A DNA stretch of 64,000 bases, taken from the NCBI RefSeq assembly GCF_035046485.1, contig NC_085138.1, positions 326,550,129 through 326,614,128 of the forward strand, in the 5' to 3' direction. Numbering within the stretch: position 1 is the stretch's first letter; every line of letters starts with the position of its first letter. Below, piece by piece: positions 47,492 to 57,542 of the stretch. This stretch comes from Aedes albopictus. Taxonomy: Eukaryota > Arthropoda > Insecta > Diptera > Culicidae. Both the position numbers and the translations under genes were made by a program. A model generated the notes under the pieces. It was not told where the DNA came from and ran no database searches. It saw only the letters and a list, made by a program, of their open reading frames with translations.

Positions 47492-48683
47492 CTCGTCGTA
47501 GGCGATAAGTTTCCTGTTTTTCCGGTCACATATAGAAAGCCAGGCAAGGATGGCAGAAAATCACTTCAAGCGATAAATGATACAAGATACGAATAATCCA
47601 AGATAGCCTTGTTCTTGCGGTAGCATGATGCCGACGCCTCACACCGTGCTCGTATCACAGAACAATTAAAGCATCTGATGCATGCTTTATCGCGTGATGA
47701 CCCGTTATCGGATCATGTTACAAGTCATGATAAATTGTATTCATCACATTGTTTGCCACTTATGCACCCGTAAGCCGCATTCATGATTCGAAATGATACG
47801 TTCATAAGCATAACTGGAAGTTAAATCACCAAGAATGCTCAAAAAGTGAATGAAATCACTAATTTATCATTTCGACTTCATGATAACGATCGCATCGCGC
47901 CCGCACATGCCGAGCGAATCATTCTTCTCGGACCGAAGCTTGTTATGATGCTTGACGACAAAATGTTATCGTTGTTGCTATGATGGCGCGATGCCGTTCG
48001 ACCGCGACACATTCGAAATCTGATCATGATCACTAGATTTCCATCCTTGCCCAGAAGTGGCTATTTTCATGCACCGATGCTGGTAGACAAAATATTTTTA
48101 CAGCTGACCTCAACCTTGGAAAAGGCATTCCTAGAAGGTTACCGTTTGTTGTTCCTTCGTCGCAAACTGATGTGCCGATCCTTTCTCTGTTTCCCTTTTT
48201 CCTACATTGATTTTTCAACAATCCATTTTTAAAAACCTTCGAGGAATATCTCTTTCCAGACGATTATCTTATCCTTTCGAAAGAAAAATAAAAACACAAC
48301 CCAACTTCTCATAGATAAGAACTCTAACGGAACGGTCTATCGTTCAACCCCAGACAATGAATTCGCGAGAATTGCTCCTGACAGAAAAAAAAGTTCTCCT
48401 ACAAGTGGAACTCAGTTTGTATCCACTTTGTATCGGAAGACCTCGATTAGGCCTAGTCCGTAAACCAACCCACAATTACCTACTGCCGGTGAGAAAAAAT
48501 CACCTGTTATCGTCCCCATCCACCATGTACGACAGCCAGCGGGACATTTTCCGACACCACCAGAGCAGTCTCAGTCCTGTTCGAGACGTTCGTGATGGTA
48601 CTTAACGTTCCGCGGAACGGAATAAACAGTTGAATAACATTCAATTTGGGAAATAATTTGGCACAGAATTGCGCTAGTAGGTC
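47492..48683 (+). promoter_or_regulatory. Upstream region of the fatty acyl-CoA reductase gene
   Basis: No transposon ends were found, in contrast with almost everything around it. Between 47640 and 48030 the palindrome TCATGA occurs four times (near 47727, 47782, 47880 and 48025) among many GATCATG or CATGATC words. A 5' UTR probably occupies the last ~100 bp. Promoter function is inferred from position. Confidence 0.35.
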
Positions 48684-48980
48684 ATGTCGAGCGACGACAC
48701 AAAACTACCACCGTCGTCGTCGTTTCCTGGAAACGCTTTCGCAAGTTGTGGCGCTCCACCACTACTGGCGGAATGTTGCCAACCGCGAAGCGAAGAAAGT
48801 CATATCCTGTCTATGTACAAAGACGCGACCATCTTGATTACCGGTGGAACGGGGTTTCTCGGAAAAATACTGCTCGAAAAGGTGCTTCGTTGCTTGGATG
48901 TGAAGAAAGTATTCCTGCTGATCCGCCGGAAGGACGATATGAGCGCCCAGGAGCGGCTGGTGAAGCTGCTGCAGGATACG
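48684..48980 (+). CDS. Fatty acyl-CoA reductase, first coding exon (partial)
   Basis: ATG at 48684 is preceded in frame by TAG TAG, fixing the start; the donor GTAGGT follows at 48981 after exactly 99 codons. After a 44-residue polar leader comes the Rossmann dinucleotide-binding start of the FAR (male-sterility/NAD_binding_4) family: MYKDATILITGGTGFLGKIL (the GxxGxxG motif TGGTGFLG at 53-60), then KVLRCLDVKKVFLLIRRK and AQERLVKLLQD. FARs reduce fatty acyl-CoA to fatty alcohol with NADPH at ER or peroxisomal membranes, feeding wax, pheromone and ether-lipid synthesis. The catalytic YxxxK and the C-terminal membrane part are in later exons outside the window. Confidence 0.9.
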
Positions 48981-49859
48981 GTAGGTACTAGACTAGGTGC
49001 TGCTGTTGGCTCTGGCTGCGATGCTGTCGTGGCTTTATTGGCATGGCACCGTTGGTGGTCTTCCATGTTGTGCTCATCGTGTGCGTTATGGTGCTGGTTG
49101 GTGTCGAAAAGTTTGAATCTACGTGATGGGTTGGAATTTGTGTGAAGGAAGAGAACTATTTGGACGGTGGATGCCAAAAGCTTTTGAATTATGGATGGAT
49201 AAAAGCGATGAATGTCGAATATATTGGTGCGCTACTGCAATAGTTAGTTATGATCCCCGCGGGATAGAAAGAATGAAGGAAATGGCAGTAAGATGGAATT
49301 TAAATGGGGAAAACTCAATTTATTTGGAGGAACGTGCTGTTGCCGCTGTGAGTATTGCTCAGGATTTTTTGTTCAACGTAGAATGAGATGAACATGCTTC
49401 TTAGACATGAAAGGAACCGCACTCGTTTATGTTCAGAATTTTAAATTCCTTGTACGATCAACGATTATCCTAATAACTAGGCCAGATATCGTCAATATGT
49501 TTCAACGAAGAGCAATTTTCGGATGTCTTTGAAGTTTTCAATTCTACACGTACTCACAAGAATTGCAACCTTCTAACACTGTGTTTTACTGAGTTACAAC
49601 AGTAGACATGTCTTGCCTGCTCTGCATGGGGCCATCCATAAACCACGTGGTCGTGATGGGGTTGGGGTAGGGGGTTGTTCGGGCAAAGACCATGGTCCAT
49701 ACACATATTTAAATTATTTTGTATGAACGATAGACCGGGTGGGGGGGGGGGGGGGGGTGGTGGATACGGAGTCTCCCAAAAAATGACCACAGCCACAGTA
49801 CTGGTATGCATATGCCAGATTTACTGATATTTCTGGAACACACTTGATTACTGTACCTT
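48981..49859 (+). other. Start of FAR intron 1
   Basis: Begins with the donor GTAGGT. An 86-codon frame at 49126-49386 has no family resemblance and is not called. A long G run with one break lies at about 49736-49760. The rest of the window is probably the same intron. Confidence 0.5.
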
Positions 49860-50026
49860 CCCAAGTAACACACATGTTATATAATAGTTACGACAGCGCA
49901 GGTTTTGGTTGTATAGAAGTTTAATTTACGTTATTTCAACACAATGTTAGAATTACGTAAAATAAACTTCTATACAACCAAAACTTGCGCTGTCGTAACT
50001 CTATTATAACATGTGTGTTGCTTGGG
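49860..50026. mobile_element. CCCAAG-ended hairpin MITE, 167 bp, TT flanks
   Basis: Arms CCCAAGTAACACACATGTTA and complement, then GTTACGACAGCGCA and GTTTTGGTTGTATAGAAGTT with complements, and a short loop. TT flanks at 49858-49859 and 50027-50028. Same terminal type as 57543-59222. Confidence 0.75.
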
Positions 50027-50028
50027 TT

Positions 50029-50598
50029 ACCTTACCGGTCAGACTGAGACCTGAGAGTTCTCTGTTGTACGTAGGAGTCTACTCGGTCTATGACTGTGTG
50101 TCCCAAGTTCCGCACTCTGCGAAGGGTCCGTAAATCGTCCTTCACTTGATCGACCCACCCAGCTCGATGCGCACCACGTCTTCTTGAGCCGGTCGGATGA
50201 CTCTCGAGAACCATTTTAGTCGGGCTGCTATCCGACATCCTGATTACGTGACCCGCCCACCGTAGCCTCCCGATTTTCGCGGTGTGCACGATGGTTGATT
50301 TTCTCAGCAGCTGATGTAGCTCGTGGTTCATTCGCCTTCTCTAAGTCCCGTATTCCATCTGCACTCCGCCGTAGATGCTACGCAACAGCTTTCGTTCGAA
50401 AACTCCAAGGGCGCGTTGGTCCTCAGCACGTAGGGTCCATGCTTCGTGCCCATAGAGGACTACCGGTCTAATCAGAGTTTTGTAGATGGTTAACTTCGTG
50501 TGACGACGAACTTCGTTCGATCGTAGAGTTCATCGGAGTTCAAAATAAGCTCGATTTCCTCCCACAATGCGTCTCTGAATTTCACTGCTGGTGTCGTT
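50029..50598 (-). pseudogene. RTE-clade LINE fragment, 3' part
   Basis: Minus strand: thumb and C-terminus, ALGVFERKLLRSIYGGVQM, an in-frame TAG after EYGT, then MNHELHQLLRKSTIVHTAKI and KMVLESHPTGSRRRGA, ending TLRSQSDR. Same family as the 12.5-17 kb copy. It continues at 51051-51195 on the other side of an inserted SINE. Confidence 0.85.
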
Positions 50599-51037
50599 TT
50601 TTTTTATTCTTAATTACTTAACCTAATTACAGCTCTGTTGTCCACTAGGGCACTACGTGAGCGATTTCAATTGACGGCTGCACTTACATTTTTGTACAGC
50701 GCCTGGATGTATATTCTATTCTACTTTATCGAACTAGTTGCCTTTCTTCTGCTTTCACTTTTCTACTCTATACATGGTAGAAGGATGAGCACAAGGATGA
50801 TGGATGGCCGTTGTTCCTGTCCAGTCCGATTGGGGGTCCATTATGAGTAGCAGTTCGCCGATGTCCAGGTATCCGGATCCGTTTGAGCCATGGAGCTCAG
50901 AAGAGAGTCAGTGCCAGCCGCTCTTGGGGGAAGAGCAACTGACGAAAAATTGCAAGTGCCGGGGCTGGGAATCAAACCCATGACCATCCGCATATAAAGC
51001 GAACGTATGACCAACTACGCCACGGGCCCCGGCAACA
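50599..51037 (-). mobile_element. tRNA-derived SINE with 13-bp target-site duplication
   Basis: Same family as 17033-17456. On the minus strand it starts GCCGGGGCCCGTGGCGTAG (A-box region), has the B box GGGTTTGATTCCC, and ends GGTTAAGTAATTAAGAAT plus an A tail. The duplication TGCTGGTGTCGTT lies at 50586-50598 and 51038-51050, so it was inserted into the RTE copy. Confidence 0.9.
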
Positions 51038-51050
51038 TGCTGGTGTCGTT

Positions 51051-51195
51051 GTCGACGGTCACCAGTGAGCCCAAGTACACGAATTCTTCAACCGCCTCGA
51101 TTTCATCACCGTCGATAGAAATTCGGGGTTGCGGGCGTGTTGATTCCTCCCTAGAGTCCTTTGCTATCATGTACTTTGTCTTCGACCCATCATAA
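51051..51195 (-). pseudogene. RTE-clade LINE fragment, 5' broken end
   Basis: Minus strand: SKTKYMIAKDSREESTRPQP, then IDGDEIEAVEEFVYLGSLVT and VDNDTS, joining the 50029-50598 piece through the SINE duplication. The copy is 5'-truncated just upstream of SKTKYM. Confidence 0.85.
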
Positions 51196-51480
51196 CCCCA
51201 GTAACCAAAACTTCCGCTTCTAATGGCAAAATGCACTTTCAAGTTCCGCGAAGTTCAGATAAAGCTCCGAATGGAACTTTCTGGCTGTTTAAGAGGCTAA
51301 CGATGAGCCTTGCTGGAGCTTCGGACACACGTTCCGTCAAGGCTAATTGTTAGAAAATTCCATTCGGAACTTAATCTGAACTTCACGGAATTTTAAAGCT
51401 GCTTAAGATGCTACTCGGAACTTTGTCGCAACTTTCAAGTTCATAGAAGTTCAGTTCAGTAGGATTGTGGTTCAATGAAG
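51196..51480. repeat. Hairpin repeat GAAGTTCAGAT
   Basis: Arms at 51240-51283 and 51351-51395 (GCGAAGTTCAGATAAAGCTC and imperfect complement; CCGAATGGAA and complement). Probable MITE; ends not resolved. Confidence 0.4.
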
Positions 51481-52449
51481 GTTGAAAGTTATTTTTTTAG
51501 GAGAAAATAACTGTTTAAACATACATAAACCTGCCGTAACTCGCGCGCTTGAGCACCTTCGTCAGCACTACGCCAATGCTGAATACAAAAACCTAGATTA
51601 ATCCACCTAGTGGTGATAGTGCCTTTCTAGTCGAATATGTACTCATGATCTTTACGTCGACATTAGCCGATCCTGAGAATAAGTGTATAACGCTTAATAC
51701 GATTCATGTAAAATTTGACCTCCTTATGGACCAAATTGTGCACAGTAATTTTAGACGCAAAAGGAGATTAGAAAAACTTTATTCAGTGTTGATGCGATCA
51801 AATTATAATTTTCCCATAACACGTTGATCCATCCTTTTTAGATTAACACCACAGGAATTTGAAATGGTGTGATTTGATGAGATTGCTTTGGTCACAATTT
51901 TATTCTCTTGCATATACGAAAACTTTGACCATTTCTTCACTTTTAATCTTACCCACCGTTTACCGGGCTTTTAAAAATGTCAAGATTTGATTTATCGATA
52001 ACATTGGTTTTGTTCACTTTCATAATTCCAATATTTGATGTACCACATGCATGGGTTTGGTTCAATTCCACTTTTGATCGGCGGATACCTGGAACCGATT
52101 CCATGACACTACTGGTTGTCCCAAATATTGTATGTGGTTATTTTCTTGTCAACTGGTTATCAGGCTGGCTTAAAGCCTCGAATTGATGTGTTCCATGCGG
52201 AGCATCCATTAGGTATGTCACGCTGAAATTAGGAATGTTCGAAGATCCCCCTGCCCCTTTTGTACGGGTTCCTCCTATACTTAATACATTGCTTGTGACA
52301 CTTTAACAACCCTCTCTCCCCTAGGATCGTGACGTATTCAATGGCCTCATGCATGATTTTGGTTTACTTCTATATTTTACCATTTCTGGCGGGGAACTTG
52401 TTACCAGTTCTTCAACACTACACGCAACCTGAGATTGGCAGATTCTAAT
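51481..52449. other. FAR intron 1 spacer, nothing firmly recognised
   Basis: No supported gene. Near 52055-52200 a few words (TGCATGGGTTTGGTT, GGAACCGATTCC, GGTTATCAGGCTGGCTTAAAG) resemble the 152-bp satellite at 54.7-59.4 kb and may be a decayed unit. Confidence 0.3.
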
Positions 52450-52559
52450 ACAGTTGGGTATGCAACATATACAAATATTGTATTAGGGCCTTGCAAATAC
52501 AAAAATTGGTAGGTGGCAGTACACCAAAAATTGTATTGGCTTCCTAGAATCTGGAAAAG

Positions 52560-52760
52560 GAAAATTTCGCATGTGTGCGTGTGCTCTGTCGCACTGGTTT
52601 CTCATTATTTGTTCTATTTTTGGACTGATCATGGCAGCAGCGGCGGCATCAAATACCAATACATATTTAAAAAGAAATACGGGCGGCGGCGGGAATCGAG
52701 CCGAGACACAATCATGGTGATACACAGTATCCTGCGCTCTAACCAGCACGGCTATAACTG
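52560..52760 (-). mobile_element. tRNA-like SINE head
   Basis: Minus strand: TAGCCGTGCTGGTTAGAGCG (A box) and GGCTCGATTCCCGCC (B box) at tRNA-like spacing. The acceptor ends do not pair, so it is treated as a SINE head. Confidence 0.5.
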
Positions 52761-52974
52761 CACATGAATAGACAAGAGGCTGAAAGCCATCATGATCAAC
52801 ACAAACGTGGCTTGGTGATGGAAGTGATACAGCCGCCACACTGCACAATGGGCCCAGAGCCGTATTTGCGAAGACAAAACTGTTTATGCTTCATCCTTAA
52901 GTTTTTAGACACATATTGTGTTTTAGAAAGTTTATTTTCAATTGTTGACCCTCTTCCCTATTATTGTTATGTTA

Positions 52975-53215
52975 GGGTGGTTCGTCTGGTTAAACTGATT
53001 CAAAAATCTGCTTTCTAATAATTTTATTTACGATGCCATGATGGATGGTGATGGATCGTTTAATTAGAAATTCTACCAATAAACGGCAAATTCTAAATTT
53101 CATATAACTCAGGACTCTCACCACTTAGAAAGTTGGTGTCTTCGACAACATTGTTAAGTGAGTCAAGGGCTTACAGTTAATGGTCCACTAGGCGGCGCTA
53201 GTTACACATTTGCAA
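52975..53215 (+). repeat. Solitary copy of the ~147-bp repeat unit and its flank
   Basis: TAGAAAGTTGGTGTCTTCGA, then AGGGCTTACAGTTAATGG and GGCGGCGCTAG match the array units at 40.5-41.7 kb. The 52975-53050 part matches 3970-4060. Confidence 0.55.
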
Positions 53216-53568
53216 AATCATTCAAATGATTAATATTTTTTCGTGAAGTAATAAACAAGTCAATAATTAGTCAAGTCAAAGGTTTTTCAAAGAGCTATGT
53301 ATTAGTCATAATTGTGCAATGTCGCATTTCATTCGGTTCACTTGATCCAGAGATGTAGCAATTAAACGAAGAACTAGTTTTTGACTTCCGTTTATCAAAT
53401 TACTGTACCGTAGGACTAAACGAACCGAATTAAATTAAATTTTGAAAGTTTGTGACTAATGTATTGGTCTTCATGTATCGTTGGACTCGACTAAAATATG
53501 ACCAAAGGCAAAAAAGTTGCAATTTATTGAAAACTTTTCGAAAAGTTCTAATGATTCGAATGTTTTAT

Positions 53569-53609
53569 CCAAGGGCTGAAAGTCTCTTGAATAAATCAAT
53601 CAAATCAAT
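53569..53609 (+). mobile_element. 41-bp retroposed tail insert
   Basis: CCAAGGGCTGAAAGTCTC followed by AATAAATCAATCAAATCAAT. Perfect 12-bp duplication CGAATGTTTTAT at 53557-53568 and 53610-53621. It keeps only the 3' half of the conserved hairpin plus the TCAA-type tail. Confidence 0.82.
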
Positions 53610-53660
53610 CGAATGTTTTATTTTTGAAAATTTGCTCTAACTTTGTAAGACATTCTGATA

Positions 53661-54254
53661 CACTCAAACCTCCATTTAGGTAGGATCCATTTAGGTAAAA
53701 TCTATTTAGGTCCCTCCATTTAGGTAACGTTACCTAAATAGAATTTGGTTGTGTTCAGAACAGTTGGAGTACTTAAGATTGATGACGTCATACCCGACAT
53801 TAACCTATCATTCACCTGTTTTTATTTTGGCCTCCAAACCCAACATAGACCCAACAGTTGTTCGATGTTGGTCCAACAGTGGCCCAACATACGATAAAAA
53901 TTTACCCGACATTGACCCGACATTCAACAATTTTTCAGTCTGGCGGAATTTTTCAGGGTTTTTTGTGTTCCGTGCCCAGCTAGTCATTTGCATGACAATT
54001 CTCACTTGAGACCCTCCAAAACCCCCTAAAACGCCCCTGAAGCCCCTCCCCTACATAAACTCCCTTATAAGTTCTCTGAAACTCCGCATGACCATCTTTA
54101 AATCTCCTATTCGAGTCACTCTCCCTAGTTAAATTTCTTTGCAACCTTGTACTCCATTTAGGTAATGAACTGAATCCATTTAGGTAATGATTCCATTTAG
54201 GTAAAAATTCTATTTAGGCAGTCCCGACCCATTACCTAAATGGAGGTTTTGGTG
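53661..54254. mobile_element. TA-flanked element with CCATTTAGGTA repeats, 594 bp
   Basis: Ends CACTCAAACCTCCATTTAGG and complement of CCTAAATGGAGGTTTTGGTG; TA flanks at 53659-53660 and 54255-54256. CATTTAGGTA recurs about eight times near the two ends. Non-coding. Confidence 0.75.
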
Positions 54255-55116
54255 TATTGTATAGAGAATAATTAATCAGCAGATTTTTGGATAAGCCACA
54301 CTTGATTGACCGTAATCATTTCACAATAATGAAAAAAAAAAGAAATGACAGAACCTGGCAGAAACATTTTTGTCTTCGTAAATACGACTCTAGACCCATT
54401 GTGCACTGAAAAGCCCGCATCCAGCAGGTTGCTGTTTGCAAGTGGAAAATTCCATGTAGACAATAGGACGCGAAGCTCAGCAGCGAAGCGAAAGTTATTT
54501 TTAGACGCAACCCGGTTCAACTTCTCGGGTTTGAATGGAGGTGTTTGTGTGTAGTGGTATGGAAGCTATGGAACCGTGTAGCGCATCTTAATACAACGAA
54601 TGGATTATGATTTATCTCATTTTCTGTACGTTTTTAATACATAAATTGGTAGAAAAGGCATATCTCAATTTTTGGTAGCTTTTCTTGTTTTGCGTGTACC
54701 GGTTCTCCCAAATGTGCGTCTGAGACTTTGTGCTGACAAACAGTTAATTAGGTTATTGAAAAAGCCGCGATTTGGTGTGTCGCATGCACAGGTTTGGGTC
54801 ACTTTTATATTTTACCACTTATGACGAGACACCCTACTGAGACTATTCTCTTGCTAACCGTTCATCAGGTTACCGAATAAATCATTTGACATGACACATG
54901 TATTGATACCCTTTTACATTTTATATTTCCGGCGGGACAGACGGAATCGGTTCCGTAGTGCAGATCTGAGACTTTTGTCTTGTCGATTGTTCATCATGTT
55001 ACCTAAAAGCCTTGATTTATGGTGTCGCATGCATGGGTTTGGTTCACTTTCAGATTTAGCCACTTCCGTCGGGACACCCGAAACCGGTTCTGGAAAACTA
55101 TTGATAGTATCTAATA

Positions 55117-56027
55117 CAAGGTGTTAGGTTCGTGAGTGCAAACCTTTGTTTTCTTGCACTGTGCATCGGCGGCGTTGTATTTATACTTCATACGCACAGC
55201 GGCTGTGGTTCGGCAGGTGATCAAGACTGTGTGCGTGGTGCAAAATGATATATTGAGTGGTGTGCTGAATGATACACAGCGCGGCCTTTGTAATGTTTTC
55301 AAACGCGCATTTGCACGAAATTCCACGCGGCAAGTCCTCTTGGAAAGGAACAGAATGGAGTTAAAGGGGAGCAAAAAAAACGCGGCTGTTCCTTTCCTCA
55401 GGGATTTGCTGCGTGTACTTTTGGGCAAATGTGCTAATATCAGCGTGCGCTAATTGATTGATTGATTTGTCTTTATTAGAGAGACTTTCAGCCCTTGGCT
55501 TCAGCGTGCGCTAGCTCCAGCGGCACAGTGTGCAAAAAAGTGCTTACCTTTACAGTTGCAAATTCATGATCTGAAATACGATGTTGAATTCGGAATAACA
55601 AGAACACGAGAGGAGCTAGACGTTTGAAGTCAAAGAACGAGTTGTAGAACGGAACAGTGGCCTCGAATTTTCTAAAAGAAATTTCAAATTTATTACGCAT
55701 TTTTAAAAGATAATTTACCAAAAGAAATAAATAACAATTCGTTCGAGCTTATTGGCTTTAGAAAACTAAGTTATTTAACTAAACCAATATGATTGAAAGT
55801 TCTTTGAAGTAGATAATTTAATGAACTTTCGAATGAGGGTTAAAAGCTGCAATAAGTTTAACCATTTTCAAGTTGTAGCCAGTTTGAGGCAAGCAAAGTC
55901 AAAAACATGTTAAGTTCTATTACTACGTAACGGTTGAAATTTGACCATATGGGTACACATTTTTTTTCACCATTTATGATCCTCTATCACTCCTTAAAAA
56001 GTTTGCATTCACGAACCTAACACCCTG
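55117..56027. mobile_element. DNA element with GGTGTTAGGTTCGTGA ends, 911 bp
   Basis: Left GGTGTTAGGTTCGTGAGTGC and right complement of TTCACGAACCTAACACC, about 28 bp of terminal inverted repeat starting CAAGG/CAGGG. The flanking duplication is not clean (TCTAATAC against TCTGAACC in aligned satellite positions). No transposase frame. It carries the 48-bp insert at 55453-55500. Confidence 0.65.
55453..55500 (-). mobile_element. 48-bp retroposed tail insert
   Basis: Minus strand: AGCCAAGGGCTGAAAGTCTC, then TAATAAAGACAAATC and ATCA repeats. Perfect 13-bp duplication TCAGCGTGCGCTA at 55440-55452 and 55501-55513. Confidence 0.85.
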
Positions 56028-56061
56028 TCTTGTCTGAACCTATTTGCTTGCTAACGTTCAT

Positions 56062-56495
56062 AATTTGAGTTTCAAGAGGGTTTCGACTGGATGTTTGATC
56101 GATCTTTTGGGTGGCTTTCTCAGTCTTTAAGTCGAGAACGAAATGTTTCCTACTCTCCCGACGTTTCGGCCGAAGGGTTTTGGCCTTTCTCAAGGGTCGT
56201 AGTGTCTATCGTCTCCCGTGTATATAGTTGCCTAACCATTTGTGTTTGGCCTGCCTTTTCATTACCTGTTGTTTTTTAAGTGTTTTTTAATCTATTTAGC
56301 TTTGATTGGACTTCACAGCACTGGTAACGGTAATGAAAAGGCAGGCCAAACACAAATGGTTAGGCAACTATATACACGGGAGACGATAGACACTACGACC
56401 CTTGAGAAAGGCCAAAACCCTTCGGCCGAAACGTCGGGAGAGTAGGAAACATTTCGTTCTCGACATAAAGACTGAAAAAGCCACCCAAAAGATCG
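56062..56495. mobile_element. Foldback element, ~175-bp arms, 8-bp duplication
   Basis: The near-perfect arms 56099-56275 and 56320-56496 include GATCTTTTGGGTGGCTTT and CCCGACGTTTCGGCCGAAGG. The duplication ACGTTCAT lies at 56054-56061 and 56496-56503. The left end extends ~37 bp beyond the arm, so it is asymmetric. The arms contain a hammerhead-like GGCCGAAACGTC context. Class unknown. Confidence 0.65.
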
Positions 56496-57542
56496 ACGTT
56501 CATAAGGTTATCAAAAAAGCCGCGCTTTGCTGTGTCGCATGCATAGGTTTGGTTCTCTTTTATATTTGACCACTGCCGTTGGGACCACCCGGAACCGGTT
56601 CCGGAACACCACCAGTTAAGGTGTGTTCTGATACTGTTTTCCTGCTAACCGTTCATCAGGTTATCGAAAATGCCGCTGTTTGATGTGTCGCATGCATAGG
56701 TTTGGTTCTCTTTAATATTTGACCACTTCCGGCGGGACATCCGGAACCGGTTCTGTAACACTTCCGGTTTAGATATGGTCTGATACTATTTCCCTGCTAA
56801 CCATTCATCATGTTACCGAAAATGCCGCTGTTTGATGTGTCGTATGAATGAGTTATGGTCAATTTTATATTTGGCCACTTCCGGCGGGACACCCAGAACC
56901 GGTTCCGGAACGCTACCACTTAGATATGGTCTGATGCTGTTTTCCTGCTAACCGTTGATCAGGTTATCGAAAATGCCGCTGTTTGATGTGGCACATGCAT
57001 GGGTTTGGTTCTCTTTTATATTTGACCACTTCCAGCGGCACATCCGGAACCGGTTCCAGAACACTACCAGTTCAGATATGGTCTGATACTATTTTCCAGC
57101 TAACTTTTCATCAGGTTAACGAAAATTCCGCTGTTTGATGTGTCGCATGCATAGGTTTGGTTCTCGTTTATATTTGGCCACTTACGGCGGGACATCCGGA
57201 ACCAGTTCTGGAACACTACTGGTTCAGATATGGTCTGATACTATTTCCCTGCTAACCGTTCATCAGGTTACTGAAAATGCCGCTGTTTGATGTGTCGCAT
57301 GAATGAGTTATGTTGAATTTTATATTTGGCCACTTCCGGCAGGACACCCAGAACCGGTTCCGGAACACTACCAGTTCAGATATGGTCTGATGCTGTTTTC
57401 CTGCTAATCGTTCATCAAGTTATCAAAAATGCCGCTGATTGATGTGTCGCATGCATGGATTTGGTTCTCTTTTATATTTGGCCACTTCCGGCGGGACATC
57501 CGGAACCGATTCCGAAACACTACCGGTTCAGATATGGTCTGA

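Larger units (their letters stand above)
53290..54525. repeat. Interspersed repeat, copy 2, carrying two insertions
   Basis: Matches 8640-9310 on both sides of the insertions at 53569-53609 and 53661-54254. The uninterrupted copy near 9030 confirms both insertion points. Family unknown. Confidence 0.6.

Noticed and set aside
49126..49386. 86-codon frame after the FAR exon as a second FAR exon
   Set aside because: Sequence does not match any FAR motif and no acceptor fits; probably chance in the intron.
49736..49760. G-quadruplex regulatory element
   Set aside because: A long homopolymeric G run could fold, but it is in an intron without other evidence and its length is prone to sequencing error.
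55117..55140. TTAGG as insect telomeric repeat
   Set aside because: Single occurrence within a transposon terminal repeat, with no array.
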